From M3007 sp046160625 (GTDB lineage: Bacteria > Bacteroidota > Bacteroidia > Chitinophagales > Saprospiraceae), in assembly GCA_046160625.1 (NCBI GenBank), contig JBJXGZ010000155.1, forward strand, positions 1 to 64,000: a stretch of DNA of 64,000 bases. The letters run 5' to 3'. A program made the translations under genes and the position numbers. Each line of letters begins with the position of its first letter. Positions within the stretch are counted from its first letter, which is position 1. Positions 43,301 through 51,240 of the stretch are shown piece by piece. The notes under the pieces were generated by a model. The model saw nothing but the letters and a program-made list of their open reading frames with translations. It was not told the DNA's origin and searched no databases.

Positions 43301-44036
43301 TTGTCAGGGGTCTATTGACGAACATCGTGCGAAAACTGGTGCGTCCGCTGGATTTTAGCGTCAGTTCGCCTTCCACTTCAAGGGCCTGCAAATCGTCGTC
43401 GGTTTGAATTGTCTTCGACCCGGTTTGTTTCCAGGCGCCATCTGTTTCGATGTTGGAGGCAGCTGCGATTGAGGCGGCGTTGGTTTTCAAAGAAATGCTT
43501 GTGCCGGAAGGTGCGTTTTCCAGTGTGAATGTGCGCTCGAATCCGTGCTGACGTTCGCGCTCGAAGTACTCAGGCCGCTCGTTGATTCGAATGCGCTGTC
43601 CATCGGCTAGCACGAGGTCGTACATAAGTTCAGCATGGCCGTCTTTGGTGTAGCGATGGCCCTTGTAATCCGTGCGCGGACTTTCGGTTTTACCACCGTG
43701 CGTGACGCTCCAGGGCTGCTGGTGGGCATTCTCGAACCAGGCCGCTCCGACGCTCATCGGCTGCGGGCCGTGGCGCATATTGTATACTGCCCCGGTGAAA
43801 TCGGTGCTGCCCGACCAAACCTTATACAGCGAGCAGGAGTCGGTGGAATAGGAGGCCCACATGTGTTCATTGAGCGCGAAAGTGATCATTCGCGGCTGTT
43901 TGTCCAACACGGAGCGAAACACCCAGGGGTCGTTGGGCCGGGCAATAGCGATAGCAGAACTGTCTGATTTTGAGGCAAAAAACCACACGCCGAGCAAAAC
44001 AGCGATGAGGGCAAGGAAGAGGGTACGGGTCTTCAT
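40302..44036 (-). CDS. Giant cytochrome c / PA14 / glucose-sorbosone dehydrogenase-like / DUF1080 fusion protein
   Basis: 1244 residues. A membrane anchor or signal (about 5-22) is followed by: a region of unknown function (about 35-260); a c-type heme motif CRTCH (Cys278, Cys281, His282) in a small cytochrome domain with Met327 as possible ligand; a PA14-like domain (about 385-525, FQLSSDDGSRMSVDG); a beta-propeller like glucose/sorbosone dehydrogenases (about 560-900, GMDFLPDGRLVVSTW, GLRTPDGVGIGPFDEIFI, HRLIWGPDGALYVG); and a C-terminal DUF1080/concanavalin-like domain (about 1050-1244, GWQLLFDGKTLSGWHNYGKT). It is probably an extracellular sugar-oxidising or glycan-acting redox enzyme; the exact substrate is unknown. 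Confidence 0.82.
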   Translation of the reverse strand: MKTRTLFLALIAVLLGVWFFASKSDSSAIAIARPNDPWVFRSVLDKQPRMITFALNEHMWASYSTDSCSLYKVWSGSTDFTGAVYNMRHGPQPMSVGAAWFENAHQQPWSVTHGGKTESPRTDYKGHRYTKDGHAELMYDLVLADGQRIRINERPEYFERERQHGFERTFTLENAPSGTSISLKTNAASIAAASNIETDGAWKQTGSKTIQTDDDLQALEVEGELTLKSSGRTSFRTMFVNRPLTTNPFDAERYAQESGESEGKPISPGEKLMAKSDCRTCHNAAVQTIGPSYRQISERYKSTPENLELLTQKVMKGGTGEWGAAAMSAHPDLQPEDAKAMVHYVLSLDEGEDDGEGGGAAKSLAEIPDKQWLKADKSVGDNDLSPGLLVKVWASEKPMGLLADINLNAKPSLVATASKMQAEGSEFGDFKDHFGLQATGYLFLEKDDNVVFQLSSDDGSRMSVDGQEIILNDGPHGMEPKEAEIALRAGYHPVKIDYFQGSGGRGIVLKWARFGSPGFKVVTEGSFFHKKSEDVAGMASLSKADNAIPGDGIPLSEVHPAYELTQSRPDGFLPKVAGMDFLPDGRLVVSTWDASGAVYILENVSSGDPKQIKVKRIAAGLAEPLGLKVVDGQIFVLQKQELTKLVDTNGDDLIDEYQCFAKGWRASANFHEFAFGLVYKEGYFYAALAIAINPGGASTRPQGPDRGKVVKISAKDGSIEFIARGLRTPDGVGIGPFDEIFIADNQGDWLPSSKILHVKPGAFYNSYAVDSTAVVGIPIQQPVVWLPQDDIGNSPTQPTYINDGPYKNQLLHGDVCYGGLQRVFMEKVNGDYQGCVFRFSQGFEGATHRLIWGPDGALYVGMIGNPGNWGQQGKLWYGLQRMKYNGNSVFEMLAVRAKSNGMEIEFTEPLREGDGWDVSSYQVKQWRYEPTVNYGGPKMDEEAMNVKSATVSDDRKKVFLEIPGLKPLHVVYFKLRNLPISDLGHEIWTTEAWYTLNAIPADDAGVVGTQPVVTPPEDNTLTEKEKRNGWQLLFDGKTLSGWHNYGKTTMGESWVIAENSIHLDAKPNPNGGWQAADGGDIVTNEEYDDFELSLDWKIAPCGNSGIIYHVVEDPSKYGYVWMTGPEMQVLDNACHPDSKFPKHRAADLYDLVECKYVTVKPGGEWNRARLIFKNGKVEHWLNNRKVVELKMFEGGKPTKKWLELIAGSKFPKLSADFGLSQKGKISLQDHGDPVWYKNIKIRKL

Positions 44037-44350
44037 GAATGTTGAAAAATATAAAACCGTAAAATTTTAAACCGCAAAATGTAAAACCATAAGCGGGCAT
44101 ACCAACAAAGCAAAACATTGCTGCTTTGCAAAATCAAGATCTGTGTGGTGGGAACCCGCCTTCGCCACTTCCTTCGTTAAAACTACGGCAGATAAATAGG
44201 CTTCGGCGGGTAAAAAGGGCCGTGGCGAAGGTAGAATTTCTGGGATTTTAGTGGGCGGGATTTTTTTGTAAACCCAGTTGTACTCAAACTCCTTTTGAAC
44301 ATAGCGCGAAGGGTGCTACTTTTGCGGTTCTTTTACAGTTCCCGACAACT
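44037..44350. other. Divergent gap with repeats and the alaS promoter
   Basis: The first part (44041-44095) has near-repeats of aaaaccgtaaaattttaaa. A cccgcc...ggcgggtaaa repeat lies at 44155-44215 and again uses the words cttcgcc and ggcttcggcggg. The alaS promoter follows at 44294-44324. No gene is seen. Confidence 0.6.
44294..44324 (+). promoter_or_regulatory. Sigma-A-type promoter of alaS
   Basis: TTTG (44294-44297) and TACTTTTG (44317-44324) are spaced by 19 bases, an excellent match to the Bacteroidota -33/-7 consensus. The ATG of alaS lies 26 bases downstream of the -7 box. Confidence 0.75.
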
Positions 44351-47026
44351 ATGACATCCCGCGACATCCGCCGCCAATTTCTCGATTTTTTCGCTTCCAA
44401 AGGCCATAAAATCATCCCCTCTGCGCCCATGGTGGCGAAAAGCGATCCCACGCTCATGTTCATCAACTCGGGAATGGCGCCGCTGAAAGATTTTTTTCTG
44501 GGCAACCAGGCTCCACCCTCGAAACGCATCGCCGATACCCAAAAATGCCTTCGCGTGAGCGGCAAACACAACGACCTCGAAGACGTCGGTATGGATGGCT
44601 ACCACCACACCATGTTCGAAATGTTGGGCAACTGGTCGTTTGGCGATTATTTCAAAAAAGACGCGCTCGCATGGTCATGGGAACTCCTGACTGATATTTA
44701 CAAAATCCCGAAAGACCGGCTCTATGTGTCCATTTTTGAGGGAAATGAAGCCGAAAAGGTCCCTTTTGATCAGGAAGCCTACGATGTTTGGAGAACCATG
44801 TTGCCCGAAGACCGCATCCTCAAATTTGGCAAAAAAGAAAATTTTTGGGAAATGGGCGACCAGGGACCCTGTGGGCCCTGCTCCGAAATACACGTTGACC
44901 TGCGTTCCGATGCCGAACGCGCAAAAACAGATGGCCGCGACCTTGTGAATGCCGACGACCCGAATGTGATTGAGGTCTGGAACAATGTGTTCATGCAGTT
45001 CAACCGCAAAGCCGACGGCTCTTTGGAAGAACTCCCGGCTAAAAGCGTGGACACAGGCATGGGCTTCGAGCGACTTTGCCGTGCAGTACAAGACGCTCGT
45101 TCCAATTATGATACCGACCTCTGGAAGCCGTTGTTTGACTTTTTGGGCAACCTTTCCGGGCACACCTATCAAGACGTTTATCCGGGAAGTGATTCTCCCG
45201 CGTTAAAAACGGACATCGCCATGCGTGTGGTTTCTGACCACTTGCGGGCCGTGTCATTTGCCATCGCTGACGGGCAAATGCCCGACAATGGTGGTGCGGG
45301 CTACGTGATCCGCCGCATTTTGCGCCGGGCAGTGCGCTATTATTACTCCGTGCTGAATATCAAAGAGCCTGTGATGTACCGCATGGCGCCGATTTTGGCG
45401 GAGGAATTCCATGATGTATTCCCCGAATTGAAAGCACAGATAGACTTCGTCTCCAAAGTGATTTTGGAAGAAGAAAAAGGTTTCCTGCGCACCCTGGAAT
45501 CGGGCTTGAAGCGCTTTGAAACTATTGAAGTTAAAAACAAAACCGTCGGTGGCGCTCAGGCTTTTGAGCTCTATGACACCTTTGGTTTCCCTTATGACTT
45601 GACGGCTTTGCTGGCAAAAGAAAAGGGATGGAGCGTGGATGAATCTGGTTTCAAAATTGCCCTTCAGGAACAAAAAGACCGCTCCCGCAAAGACGCTGTG
45701 AAGCAAGTGGGCGACTGGATGGTACTCCGTGACTCCCCCGCTGAAGGAGGGGGCCGGGGAGAGGTTGAATTTGTAGGGTATGATCAATTGGAAACCCGAA
45801 AATCCCATGTTTCCAAATACCGCGCCGTGACTGCCAAGGGGGATGTTCAATACCAAATTGTGCTGAATCGCACCCCGTTTTACCCGGAAGGTGGCGGACA
45901 AGTGGGCGATACGGGCTGGATGATTTTTGGCTCAGAAAGTATCGGACAAGAACGCGTTCGTGTGCTGGACACCAAAAAGGAAAACACCCTTATTTATCAC
46001 ATAGTAGAAAAATTGCCGGAGCAGATAGACGACAACACCGTTCGGTGTGAGGTGGACGAATCTAAACGCCGTCTTACCGAGGCCAACCACTCGGCTACGC
46101 ACCTGCTCCATGCGGCCCTACGCTCGGTGCTGGGTACGCACGTGCAGCAGAAAGGTTCGTTCCTTAATGAGGAAACGCTTCGTTTTGACTTTCAGCATTT
46201 TCAGAAATTGAGTGATGGCGAATTGGCTGAAATCGAGCGTATCGTGAACCAGAAAATCCGCGAAAACATTGCCCTCGAAGAAGCCCGCAACCTGCCCATC
46301 GAAGAAGCCCAAAAGGCTGGCGCAATGATGCTTTTTGGAGAAAAATACGGCGAGTCGGTGCGCATGATCACTTTCGATCCGAGCTACTCCCGCGAACTCT
46401 GCGGCGGCTGCCACGTACAGCACACAGGCCAAATCGGTTATTTCAAAATCACTGCCGAAACGGCCATTGCTGCAGGGGTGCGTCGCATTGAAGCCGTGAC
46501 GGCTAAAGGAGCCGAACAGTACGTTTCAAGCCTTGAGAATGAAATCGCATCCATCAAAAATGTGTTAAAAGCCAAGGATTTGACCAAAGGCATCGTGGCT
46601 TTACAGGAAGAAAACAAGCAATTGCAAAAAGCCCTTGAACGCATGGTTCAGGAGCAAGCCAATGGGCTTCGCGAAGGTCTGCGCTCCAAGTTTGTCAATC
46701 TGAACGAAGTGAAGTATCTGGCTGAAATCCTGCCGATCAGCGATGCCAACGCCGTGAAAAATCTGGCGGTCGAACTTGAGCGCGAAGTCGGAAATGCAGT
46801 CATAGTCTTTGGCACAATTTCCGCCGACGGAAAGCCTTCACTGAGCATAAAAATCAGCGATAACCTGGTGAAAGAGAAGGGGTTGAATGCGGGTACCATT
46901 GTCCGTGAATTGGCCCAAAAGTTCCTGAAAGGTGGCGGTGGCGGTCAGCCGGGCTTTGCTACGGCTGGAGGGACGGAAGCGGGAGGATTGAAGGAGGCCG
47001 TGGAAAGCGTGAAGGGATATTTATAA
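44351..47026 (+). CDS. alaS: Alanine-tRNA ligase
   Basis: 891 residues, normal length. The class II catalytic domain starts RDIRRQFLDFFASKGHKI and has PTLMFINSGMAPLKD; the editing domain shows NHSATHLLHAAL (His580, His584) and CGGCHVQHTGQIG (Cys684, Cys687, His688). A coiled coil and the C-Ala domain (KGGGGGQPGFATAGG) complete it. It charges tRNA-Ala and clears mischarged Ser and Gly. Residues about 462-470 (SPAEGGGRG) look like an in-frame short repeat insert between catalytic and editing parts. The last 68 bases overlap the convergent hydrolase gene. Confidence 0.95.
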   Translation: MTSRDIRRQFLDFFASKGHKIIPSAPMVAKSDPTLMFINSGMAPLKDFFLGNQAPPSKRIADTQKCLRVSGKHNDLEDVGMDGYHHTMFEMLGNWSFGDYFKKDALAWSWELLTDIYKIPKDRLYVSIFEGNEAEKVPFDQEAYDVWRTMLPEDRILKFGKKENFWEMGDQGPCGPCSEIHVDLRSDAERAKTDGRDLVNADDPNVIEVWNNVFMQFNRKADGSLEELPAKSVDTGMGFERLCRAVQDARSNYDTDLWKPLFDFLGNLSGHTYQDVYPGSDSPALKTDIAMRVVSDHLRAVSFAIADGQMPDNGGAGYVIRRILRRAVRYYYSVLNIKEPVMYRMAPILAEEFHDVFPELKAQIDFVSKVILEEEKGFLRTLESGLKRFETIEVKNKTVGGAQAFELYDTFGFPYDLTALLAKEKGWSVDESGFKIALQEQKDRSRKDAVKQVGDWMVLRDSPAEGGGRGEVEFVGYDQLETRKSHVSKYRAVTAKGDVQYQIVLNRTPFYPEGGGQVGDTGWMIFGSESIGQERVRVLDTKKENTLIYHIVEKLPEQIDDNTVRCEVDESKRRLTEANHSATHLLHAALRSVLGTHVQQKGSFLNEETLRFDFQHFQKLSDGELAEIERIVNQKIRENIALEEARNLPIEEAQKAGAMMLFGEKYGESVRMITFDPSYSRELCGGCHVQHTGQIGYFKITAETAIAAGVRRIEAVTAKGAEQYVSSLENEIASIKNVLKAKDLTKGIVALQEENKQLQKALERMVQEQANGLREGLRSKFVNLNEVKYLAEILPISDANAVKNLAVELEREVGNAVIVFGTISADGKPSLSIKISDNLVKEKGLNAGTIVRELAQKFLKGGGGGQPGFATAGGTEAGGLKEAVESVKGYL
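45731..45765. repeat. Short GC-rich repeat within alaS
   Basis: ctcccccgctgaaggagggg lies in frame, encoding SPAEGGG and flanking residues. It resembles one side of the palindrome in the glycosyltransferase gene (29669-29765). Whether it is absent from relatives needs an alignment. Confidence 0.5.
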
Positions 47027-47996
47027 CCCCCTCCACAAACGCCAGCGCCCTCCGCTCTGCCCAGGAAAACTCCCCACTACCTCGCACCTGAAACCCACAA
47101 TGGCCACCTCCGGAAGTCAACTCCAAATGCAGAAAAGGGTGGTCTCGTGCAATCTCCACGGGGAAACATTCCGGTGTAAGAATAGGATCATTCAACGCGC
47201 TCACCAGCAAAGTTGGGATGCGCGTTCCCGCCACAAAATTCTTGGCTGAAGCTTGCTGGTGAAACTCATCCGCAGAAGCGAACCCGCAGATAGGCGCGCT
47301 AAAATGTTCATCAAAATCGTACCAACGCTTTATTTGTTTCAATTTTGAAACATCCAGCCGACCAGGGAATTGCAGCGCTTTTTGGCGGATTTTCTTTTTC
47401 AAAAAAGCCATGAAGCGTGTTTTGTAAATCCAGTTTTCCCAACGGTCGAGTACATCTGACCCGGCGCGGATATCGCAGGGCGCAGAAAACGCCACCGCAG
47501 CCCGGACTTGAGGGGGCAAGCGCTCTCCACCCGTTCCCACATATTTGAGCGTAATGTTGCCGCCCATGCTGAAACCCACGAGCGCCACGGTCTCGTAGTG
47601 CCCTGTCGCCAGCGCATGGTTCACGACGGCTGAAATATCCTCGGTGTCGCCATGATGATACATTCGGAATTTGCGATTCATCTCCCCAGAACACGAACGA
47701 CAGTTCCAGGCCAATGCCTCCCAGCCATTTTGGGAGAAAAGTTTGGCTGTGCCTAGGCAGTAGGATGCGCTTGAATTGCTTTCCAACCCATGCGACACAA
47801 TCACGAGGCGCTTACTCGACGTTGGCTTGCGCAACCAGTCCAGATCAAGGAAGTCCCCATCAGGCGTTTCAATTCTTTCTCTTTGATAATCAACCCCTTT
47901 GACTCGACGAAAAAGGCCTGGGAGTATGGATTGCAGGTGTCCGCCACGTTGCAAAAAAGGTGGGCCTGGATAGGAGGATTTGGGGAGGAGCGGCAT
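46959..47996 (-). CDS. YheT-like alpha/beta hydrolase
   Basis: 345 residues. The hydrolase fold has VIVSHGLESNSSASYC (oxyanion region), AWNCRSCSGEMNR and the nucleophile GFSMGGNITLKY (Ser143). The blocks GAPFLQRGGHLQSIL-like at the start and GGHCGFQVRGSGEFSWAERRALAFVE at the end place it in the YheT/ABHD-type family; His in GGHCGF is the likely catalytic His. The true substrate is unknown. The last 18 residues (NIPSRFPRPPSILPLPSLQP region) run into alaS on the opposite strand, so the convergent genes overlap by 68 bases. Confidence 0.85.
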   Translation of the reverse strand: MPLLPKSSYPGPPFLQRGGHLQSILPGLFRRVKGVDYQRERIETPDGDFLDLDWLRKPTSSKRLVIVSHGLESNSSASYCLGTAKLFSQNGWEALAWNCRSCSGEMNRKFRMYHHGDTEDISAVVNHALATGHYETVALVGFSMGGNITLKYVGTGGERLPPQVRAAVAFSAPCDIRAGSDVLDRWENWIYKTRFMAFLKKKIRQKALQFPGRLDVSKLKQIKRWYDFDEHFSAPICGFASADEFHQQASAKNFVAGTRIPTLLVSALNDPILTPECFPVEIARDHPFLHLELTSGGGHCGFQVRGSGEFSWAERRALAFVEGVINIPSRFPRPPSILPLPSLQP

Positions 47997-48000
47997 TTTA

Positions 48001-48112
48001 GTTGGCAGTTGGCAGTTGGCAGTTGGCAGTTGGCAGTTGGCAGTTGGCAGTGGCAGTGGCAGTTGGCAGCGAGCAGATTCAAATGACTGCTACTGCCAAC
48101 TGCTACCGCCAA
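48001..48112. repeat. (agttggc)n heptamer tract with inverted tail
   Basis: About seven tandem copies of agttggc run from 48001 to 48049, then two agtggc and one agttggc. The right part (48087-48112) has inverted copies (tgctactgccaactgctacc), giving a loose palindrome. The same tgctactgcc/gccaactgctac words recur at 60126-60210. It fills the gap between the DUF5723 stop and the hydrolase start and ends 5 bases from the hydrolase ATG (47996). Confidence 0.88.
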
Positions 48113-49477
48113 CTAAAAAATAAGGCTCAGCCCAGTCCGCAAATTCACCGCCGGACTGCTTTTTACCGAGAAGGCATTGAGCAAATTGTCGGAAGCAAAG
48201 TAGAGCTGTACAGGGCCGGGTTTAAGAACGAGGTGAAAGCCAAGATTGGCGGCAGAGCGTTCGTTCACACTGTACATCGCGCCGAGCGAAATCCATTTGA
48301 GCAATTTACAACGCGCATTGACACCTACCGCAACGGAGGCTTTTTCTTCTGCACGTTTTTGGAAATACGCGCCTAAACCAAACGACCACCGATTGGTCAA
48401 TGCAAAAGTCCCGCCAGCGTAACCGCGCAAAGGCAAGGTGGTTTCAAATTCCTTTGGCGTTTTTTGGAACTTGAAAATATCGTTCAGTGTGTCAAGCTTG
48501 GTTGAAAAATCAAGGCTGTCCGAACCATTGATGATATCAGCGCCGGGCAGCGTTGCACCTGTGTATTCGTATTCGCCCTGACTGATAAAATAGTTGGATT
48601 TTTCAGTCCACTTGATTTTGCCACCTATGTCAAGCAAAGCGACATCAACCGTAATTAGATCGGTTACTTTGAATTGTGCACCAAGATCGAAGGCAAAACC
48701 TCTGTTTTTAGAAAAGGCCGCCCCTTTCAATTCTCCTAAGCTTATGTCAAAACCCAAGCCCGCAGTATCAATGGCTGAGATAAGTGAGGCTGCATGAAAA
48801 CCATAATCGGTTGCGAGCGAAAGTTGGTAAATATCGTTGCTGGTGGTAATGGTTGCCGTTCGGTGCGCATCGTCGGTAAGGAGTGCGCTTGTGCCGGTAA
48901 GGTATTTGCCCCGGACACCTAAGCGGAGTTTGCCAAATCCCTTGGCAAGGCCCACGCTCCATTCGTTCCAGTCGGAAATGTTGGTTTGCATGGCGATGTC
49001 CACGGTCTGGCCTATGTATTGCTCGTTGCCTTCCCAAATAAGCGTCGGCAAGGTATTTGGGTAAATGATGGACCCACTGAGCCGATTGGAATGTCCCGCC
49101 TGAAGCCAGATTTTACCGGGCAAGCGAATACCGAACGACACCGTTTCGATGCGTTGTTCAAATTGAACGGTGTTGGTGGGATCCAGTTTGTCAAGCGCCT
49201 TGGAAAAGTCAATTTTTGTACGATCCCCTTCTTTGACAAAAATATCCTTGTACGAAATATCACCTGAATGCGCCGCGTCTAAACCAATGCCGGGCAGTCC
49301 GACGGCGATAATCTTGTTTTCAGGGAAAAACGCGGGGTTAGTGGAACTGCTGTGCCACACATCAGGGAGGGCGTGCAGCATCAGTTCTTGCTGGGCAGAA
49401 ACATGGAGGTTTAAAAGAAATAGCAGCAGCAAACTGCCCACAAGTTTGATTTTCAATGAAATATCTTTAAAAAGCAT
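48113..49477 (-). CDS. DUF5723-family outer-membrane protein
   Basis: 454 residues. Signal peptide to about residue 28 (LLNLHVSAQQ). The mature protein starts LPDVWHSSSTNPAFFPENKIIAVGLPGIGLD, matching the conserved N-terminal part of DUF5723 proteins, and continues as alternating beta strands ending in a C-terminal phenylalanine (LRTGLSLIF), typical of outer-membrane barrels. Its function is unknown. It follows the lipoprotein gene at 49520-51103 on the same strand with a 42-base gap, so the two are likely co-transcribed and may work at the outer membrane together. Confidence 0.82.
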   Translation of the reverse strand: MLFKDISLKIKLVGSLLLLFLLNLHVSAQQELMLHALPDVWHSSSTNPAFFPENKIIAVGLPGIGLDAAHSGDISYKDIFVKEGDRTKIDFSKALDKLDPTNTVQFEQRIETVSFGIRLPGKIWLQAGHSNRLSGSIIYPNTLPTLIWEGNEQYIGQTVDIAMQTNISDWNEWSVGLAKGFGKLRLGVRGKYLTGTSALLTDDAHRTATITTSNDIYQLSLATDYGFHAASLISAIDTAGLGFDISLGELKGAAFSKNRGFAFDLGAQFKVTDLITVDVALLDIGGKIKWTEKSNYFISQGEYEYTGATLPGADIINGSDSLDFSTKLDTLNDIFKFQKTPKEFETTLPLRGYAGGTFALTNRWSFGLGAYFQKRAEEKASVAVGVNARCKLLKWISLGAMYSVNERSAANLGFHLVLKPGPVQLYFASDNLLNAFSVKSSPAVNLRTGLSLIF

Positions 49478-49519
49478 GGATGTTCTTGTTTAAATAAGTG
49501 GGGCGAAATGAATTTAGCA

Positions 49520-51103
49520 CTACAATCTCTTCTTTACGATAATCCCCATTTTCACTACGATTTTGTCGGTGGCCAGGAGTTTTACGAATGTGTTGCCGCC
49601 ATTCGCAGTAGTGAAAGAGGTTTTGAGGAATGCATCTTTGGATTTGCTTATAAGGTCAAATCTTGCAGCCGACATTTTAATAAATTCTTCGGTGCGGGTG
49701 ACGCCCGTGGCCACGCCGTTGCCGTTAATCGGCGCAGCGCGGATGACTTCTTTTGGTCCGCCGAGGAATAGTGAGTCAACGTAGTTCTCCAAACTATCGC
49801 GGAAATAAATCTGTACCGTGGAGGAAATGGGCGCGCCATTTTCAGTGACAAGTTTGAACTCAACCTCTTCGACTTTCGCCGAGTCAAGACTTCCAAATTC
49901 CCCAAAATCAAGGTTCATGGTTTGCTCTGCGCCAAAGTTCCTGACCGTGCCTTCGAGCACAAGTTCTACCCGGAGTTGGAGTTTGATCGTGCTTTTGTCT
50001 GTAATAAAGCCAATGAGGCTGGGGTCAAGTTGGGCATTGCTGATGCCATCCACTTCATAAATTAGGCGGGTTGGTTGGCTGTTGAAAATGCTGTCAATAT
50101 TGGAATTGGCGGAATCCAACGTGATGTCTGTAAATTTTGTCTGACCAACTTCTCCCAAAACCCAGGAAGGGTAGGCGAAATCCTTGTAATCAAAACTGTC
50201 ATGCTCAAAAACACCCGTACTTAAGAGCGGTATTTCCTCGTCATTCTGGCCGATGAAACTGAGATATTTAATTTGCCCACGGGTAGGGAAGCCCCAGGAG
50301 TTGCTGATACGCATGGTCACCTTTGGGTTTTTCACCTTCAAGTCACCCTTTAGCTCCGTTTGGTTGATGTCAATTTCAATGGTATCTCGGGTGAGCTTGT
50401 ACCATTGGAAACCCCAGTAGCCTTCCACATAGGTAAATTTCAGGCCTATGGTGATGGCGAACACATCAAATAGCCCAGGGTTTGGAATTTGCACACGAAC
50501 ACCATCAGGCCGATAAGCAAAGTACTTGAACGTCAGGGTGTTGCTGCTCGATTCCAGATGATATCCAGCGAGGCTGATGGCGCCAGAATTCCACGTGACA
50601 TTGGGCGGAACGCTGAAAGGCACCTTAAAAGTTACACCCTGAAGGGTCATTTGTGACACTTCAAAATAGCCTGTAAGTGTATCGGGGGTGGTGTTGTTCA
50701 ACACAAACCCAATGTTGCCCGAAAGAATGTCCGCTACACGAATGGTGACCCCGCCGGGTGCAGAAATGGGGTTGACAACGACCGAATCAAACAAGGGTAT
50801 GGGCGCTGGATTTTCCAGAAACTTGAAAATGTCGCTCGCCGGTTTTTCCGCCACGTCGCCCGAATAAAAGAGCGTCATGGTATTGTCGGGGTTCACGAAA
50901 ATCGTGTCGGTGGAAAGTGTGTCGTTCAACAGGTTGAAAAGCAGGTCTTTCAACAGCAAATCAGTGGTGAACAAGGGGAAGGCAAATTCAGCAGTGTGGT
51001 CGCCGAGCTCCACATTTTCGAAGTCGGACTTTTTGCAAGCCGACCAAAGTGCGATGCCCATGGTGATGGCAAGGGCAAGGGGGAGAGAAAGTCTTTTGTG
51101 CAT
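49520..51103 (-). CDS. Lipoprotein of unknown function, upstream of the DUF5723 gene
   Basis: 527 residues from the ATG at 51103. The signal LALAITMGIALWSAC gives a lipid-anchored Cys22. The mature part is rich in beta strands and hydrophilic loops (TLSTDTIFVNPDNTMTLFYSGD, GFPTRGQIKYLSFIGQNDEEIPL, NIDSIFNSQPTRLIYEVDG). I do not recognise a domain. The frame is open to 51145, but the lipoprotein signal fixes the start. It is probably in one unit with the DUF5723 gene that follows. Confidence 0.72.
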   Translation of the reverse strand: MHKRLSLPLALAITMGIALWSACKKSDFENVELGDHTAEFAFPLFTTDLLLKDLLFNLLNDTLSTDTIFVNPDNTMTLFYSGDVAEKPASDIFKFLENPAPIPLFDSVVVNPISAPGGVTIRVADILSGNIGFVLNNTTPDTLTGYFEVSQMTLQGVTFKVPFSVPPNVTWNSGAISLAGYHLESSSNTLTFKYFAYRPDGVRVQIPNPGLFDVFAITIGLKFTYVEGYWGFQWYKLTRDTIEIDINQTELKGDLKVKNPKVTMRISNSWGFPTRGQIKYLSFIGQNDEEIPLLSTGVFEHDSFDYKDFAYPSWVLGEVGQTKFTDITLDSANSNIDSIFNSQPTRLIYEVDGISNAQLDPSLIGFITDKSTIKLQLRVELVLEGTVRNFGAEQTMNLDFGEFGSLDSAKVEEVEFKLVTENGAPISSTVQIYFRDSLENYVDSLFLGGPKEVIRAAPINGNGVATGVTRTEEFIKMSAARFDLISKSKDAFLKTSFTTANGGNTFVKLLATDKIVVKMGIIVKKRL

Positions 51104-51240
51104 ATCAGTTAGGGAATGGTCAAAATTGTTCCACAGTAAGGACACAAAGTTTCACAAAATATTCTTGGAGATCAATATTTTATGCTTTGGCGTCCATTGT
51201 GACAAAGTGAAGAAAGACAGCTTGAAGGGTGCAAAAATAG

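Noticed and set aside
43867..44118. Small gene antisense to the start of the large heme protein
   Set aside because: Overlaps the signal peptide region on the other strand, no leader and no domain.
48001..48056. Possible CRISPR array (regular short repeats)
   Set aside because: Units are 7 nt and directly tandem with no spacers; it is a heptamer tract.
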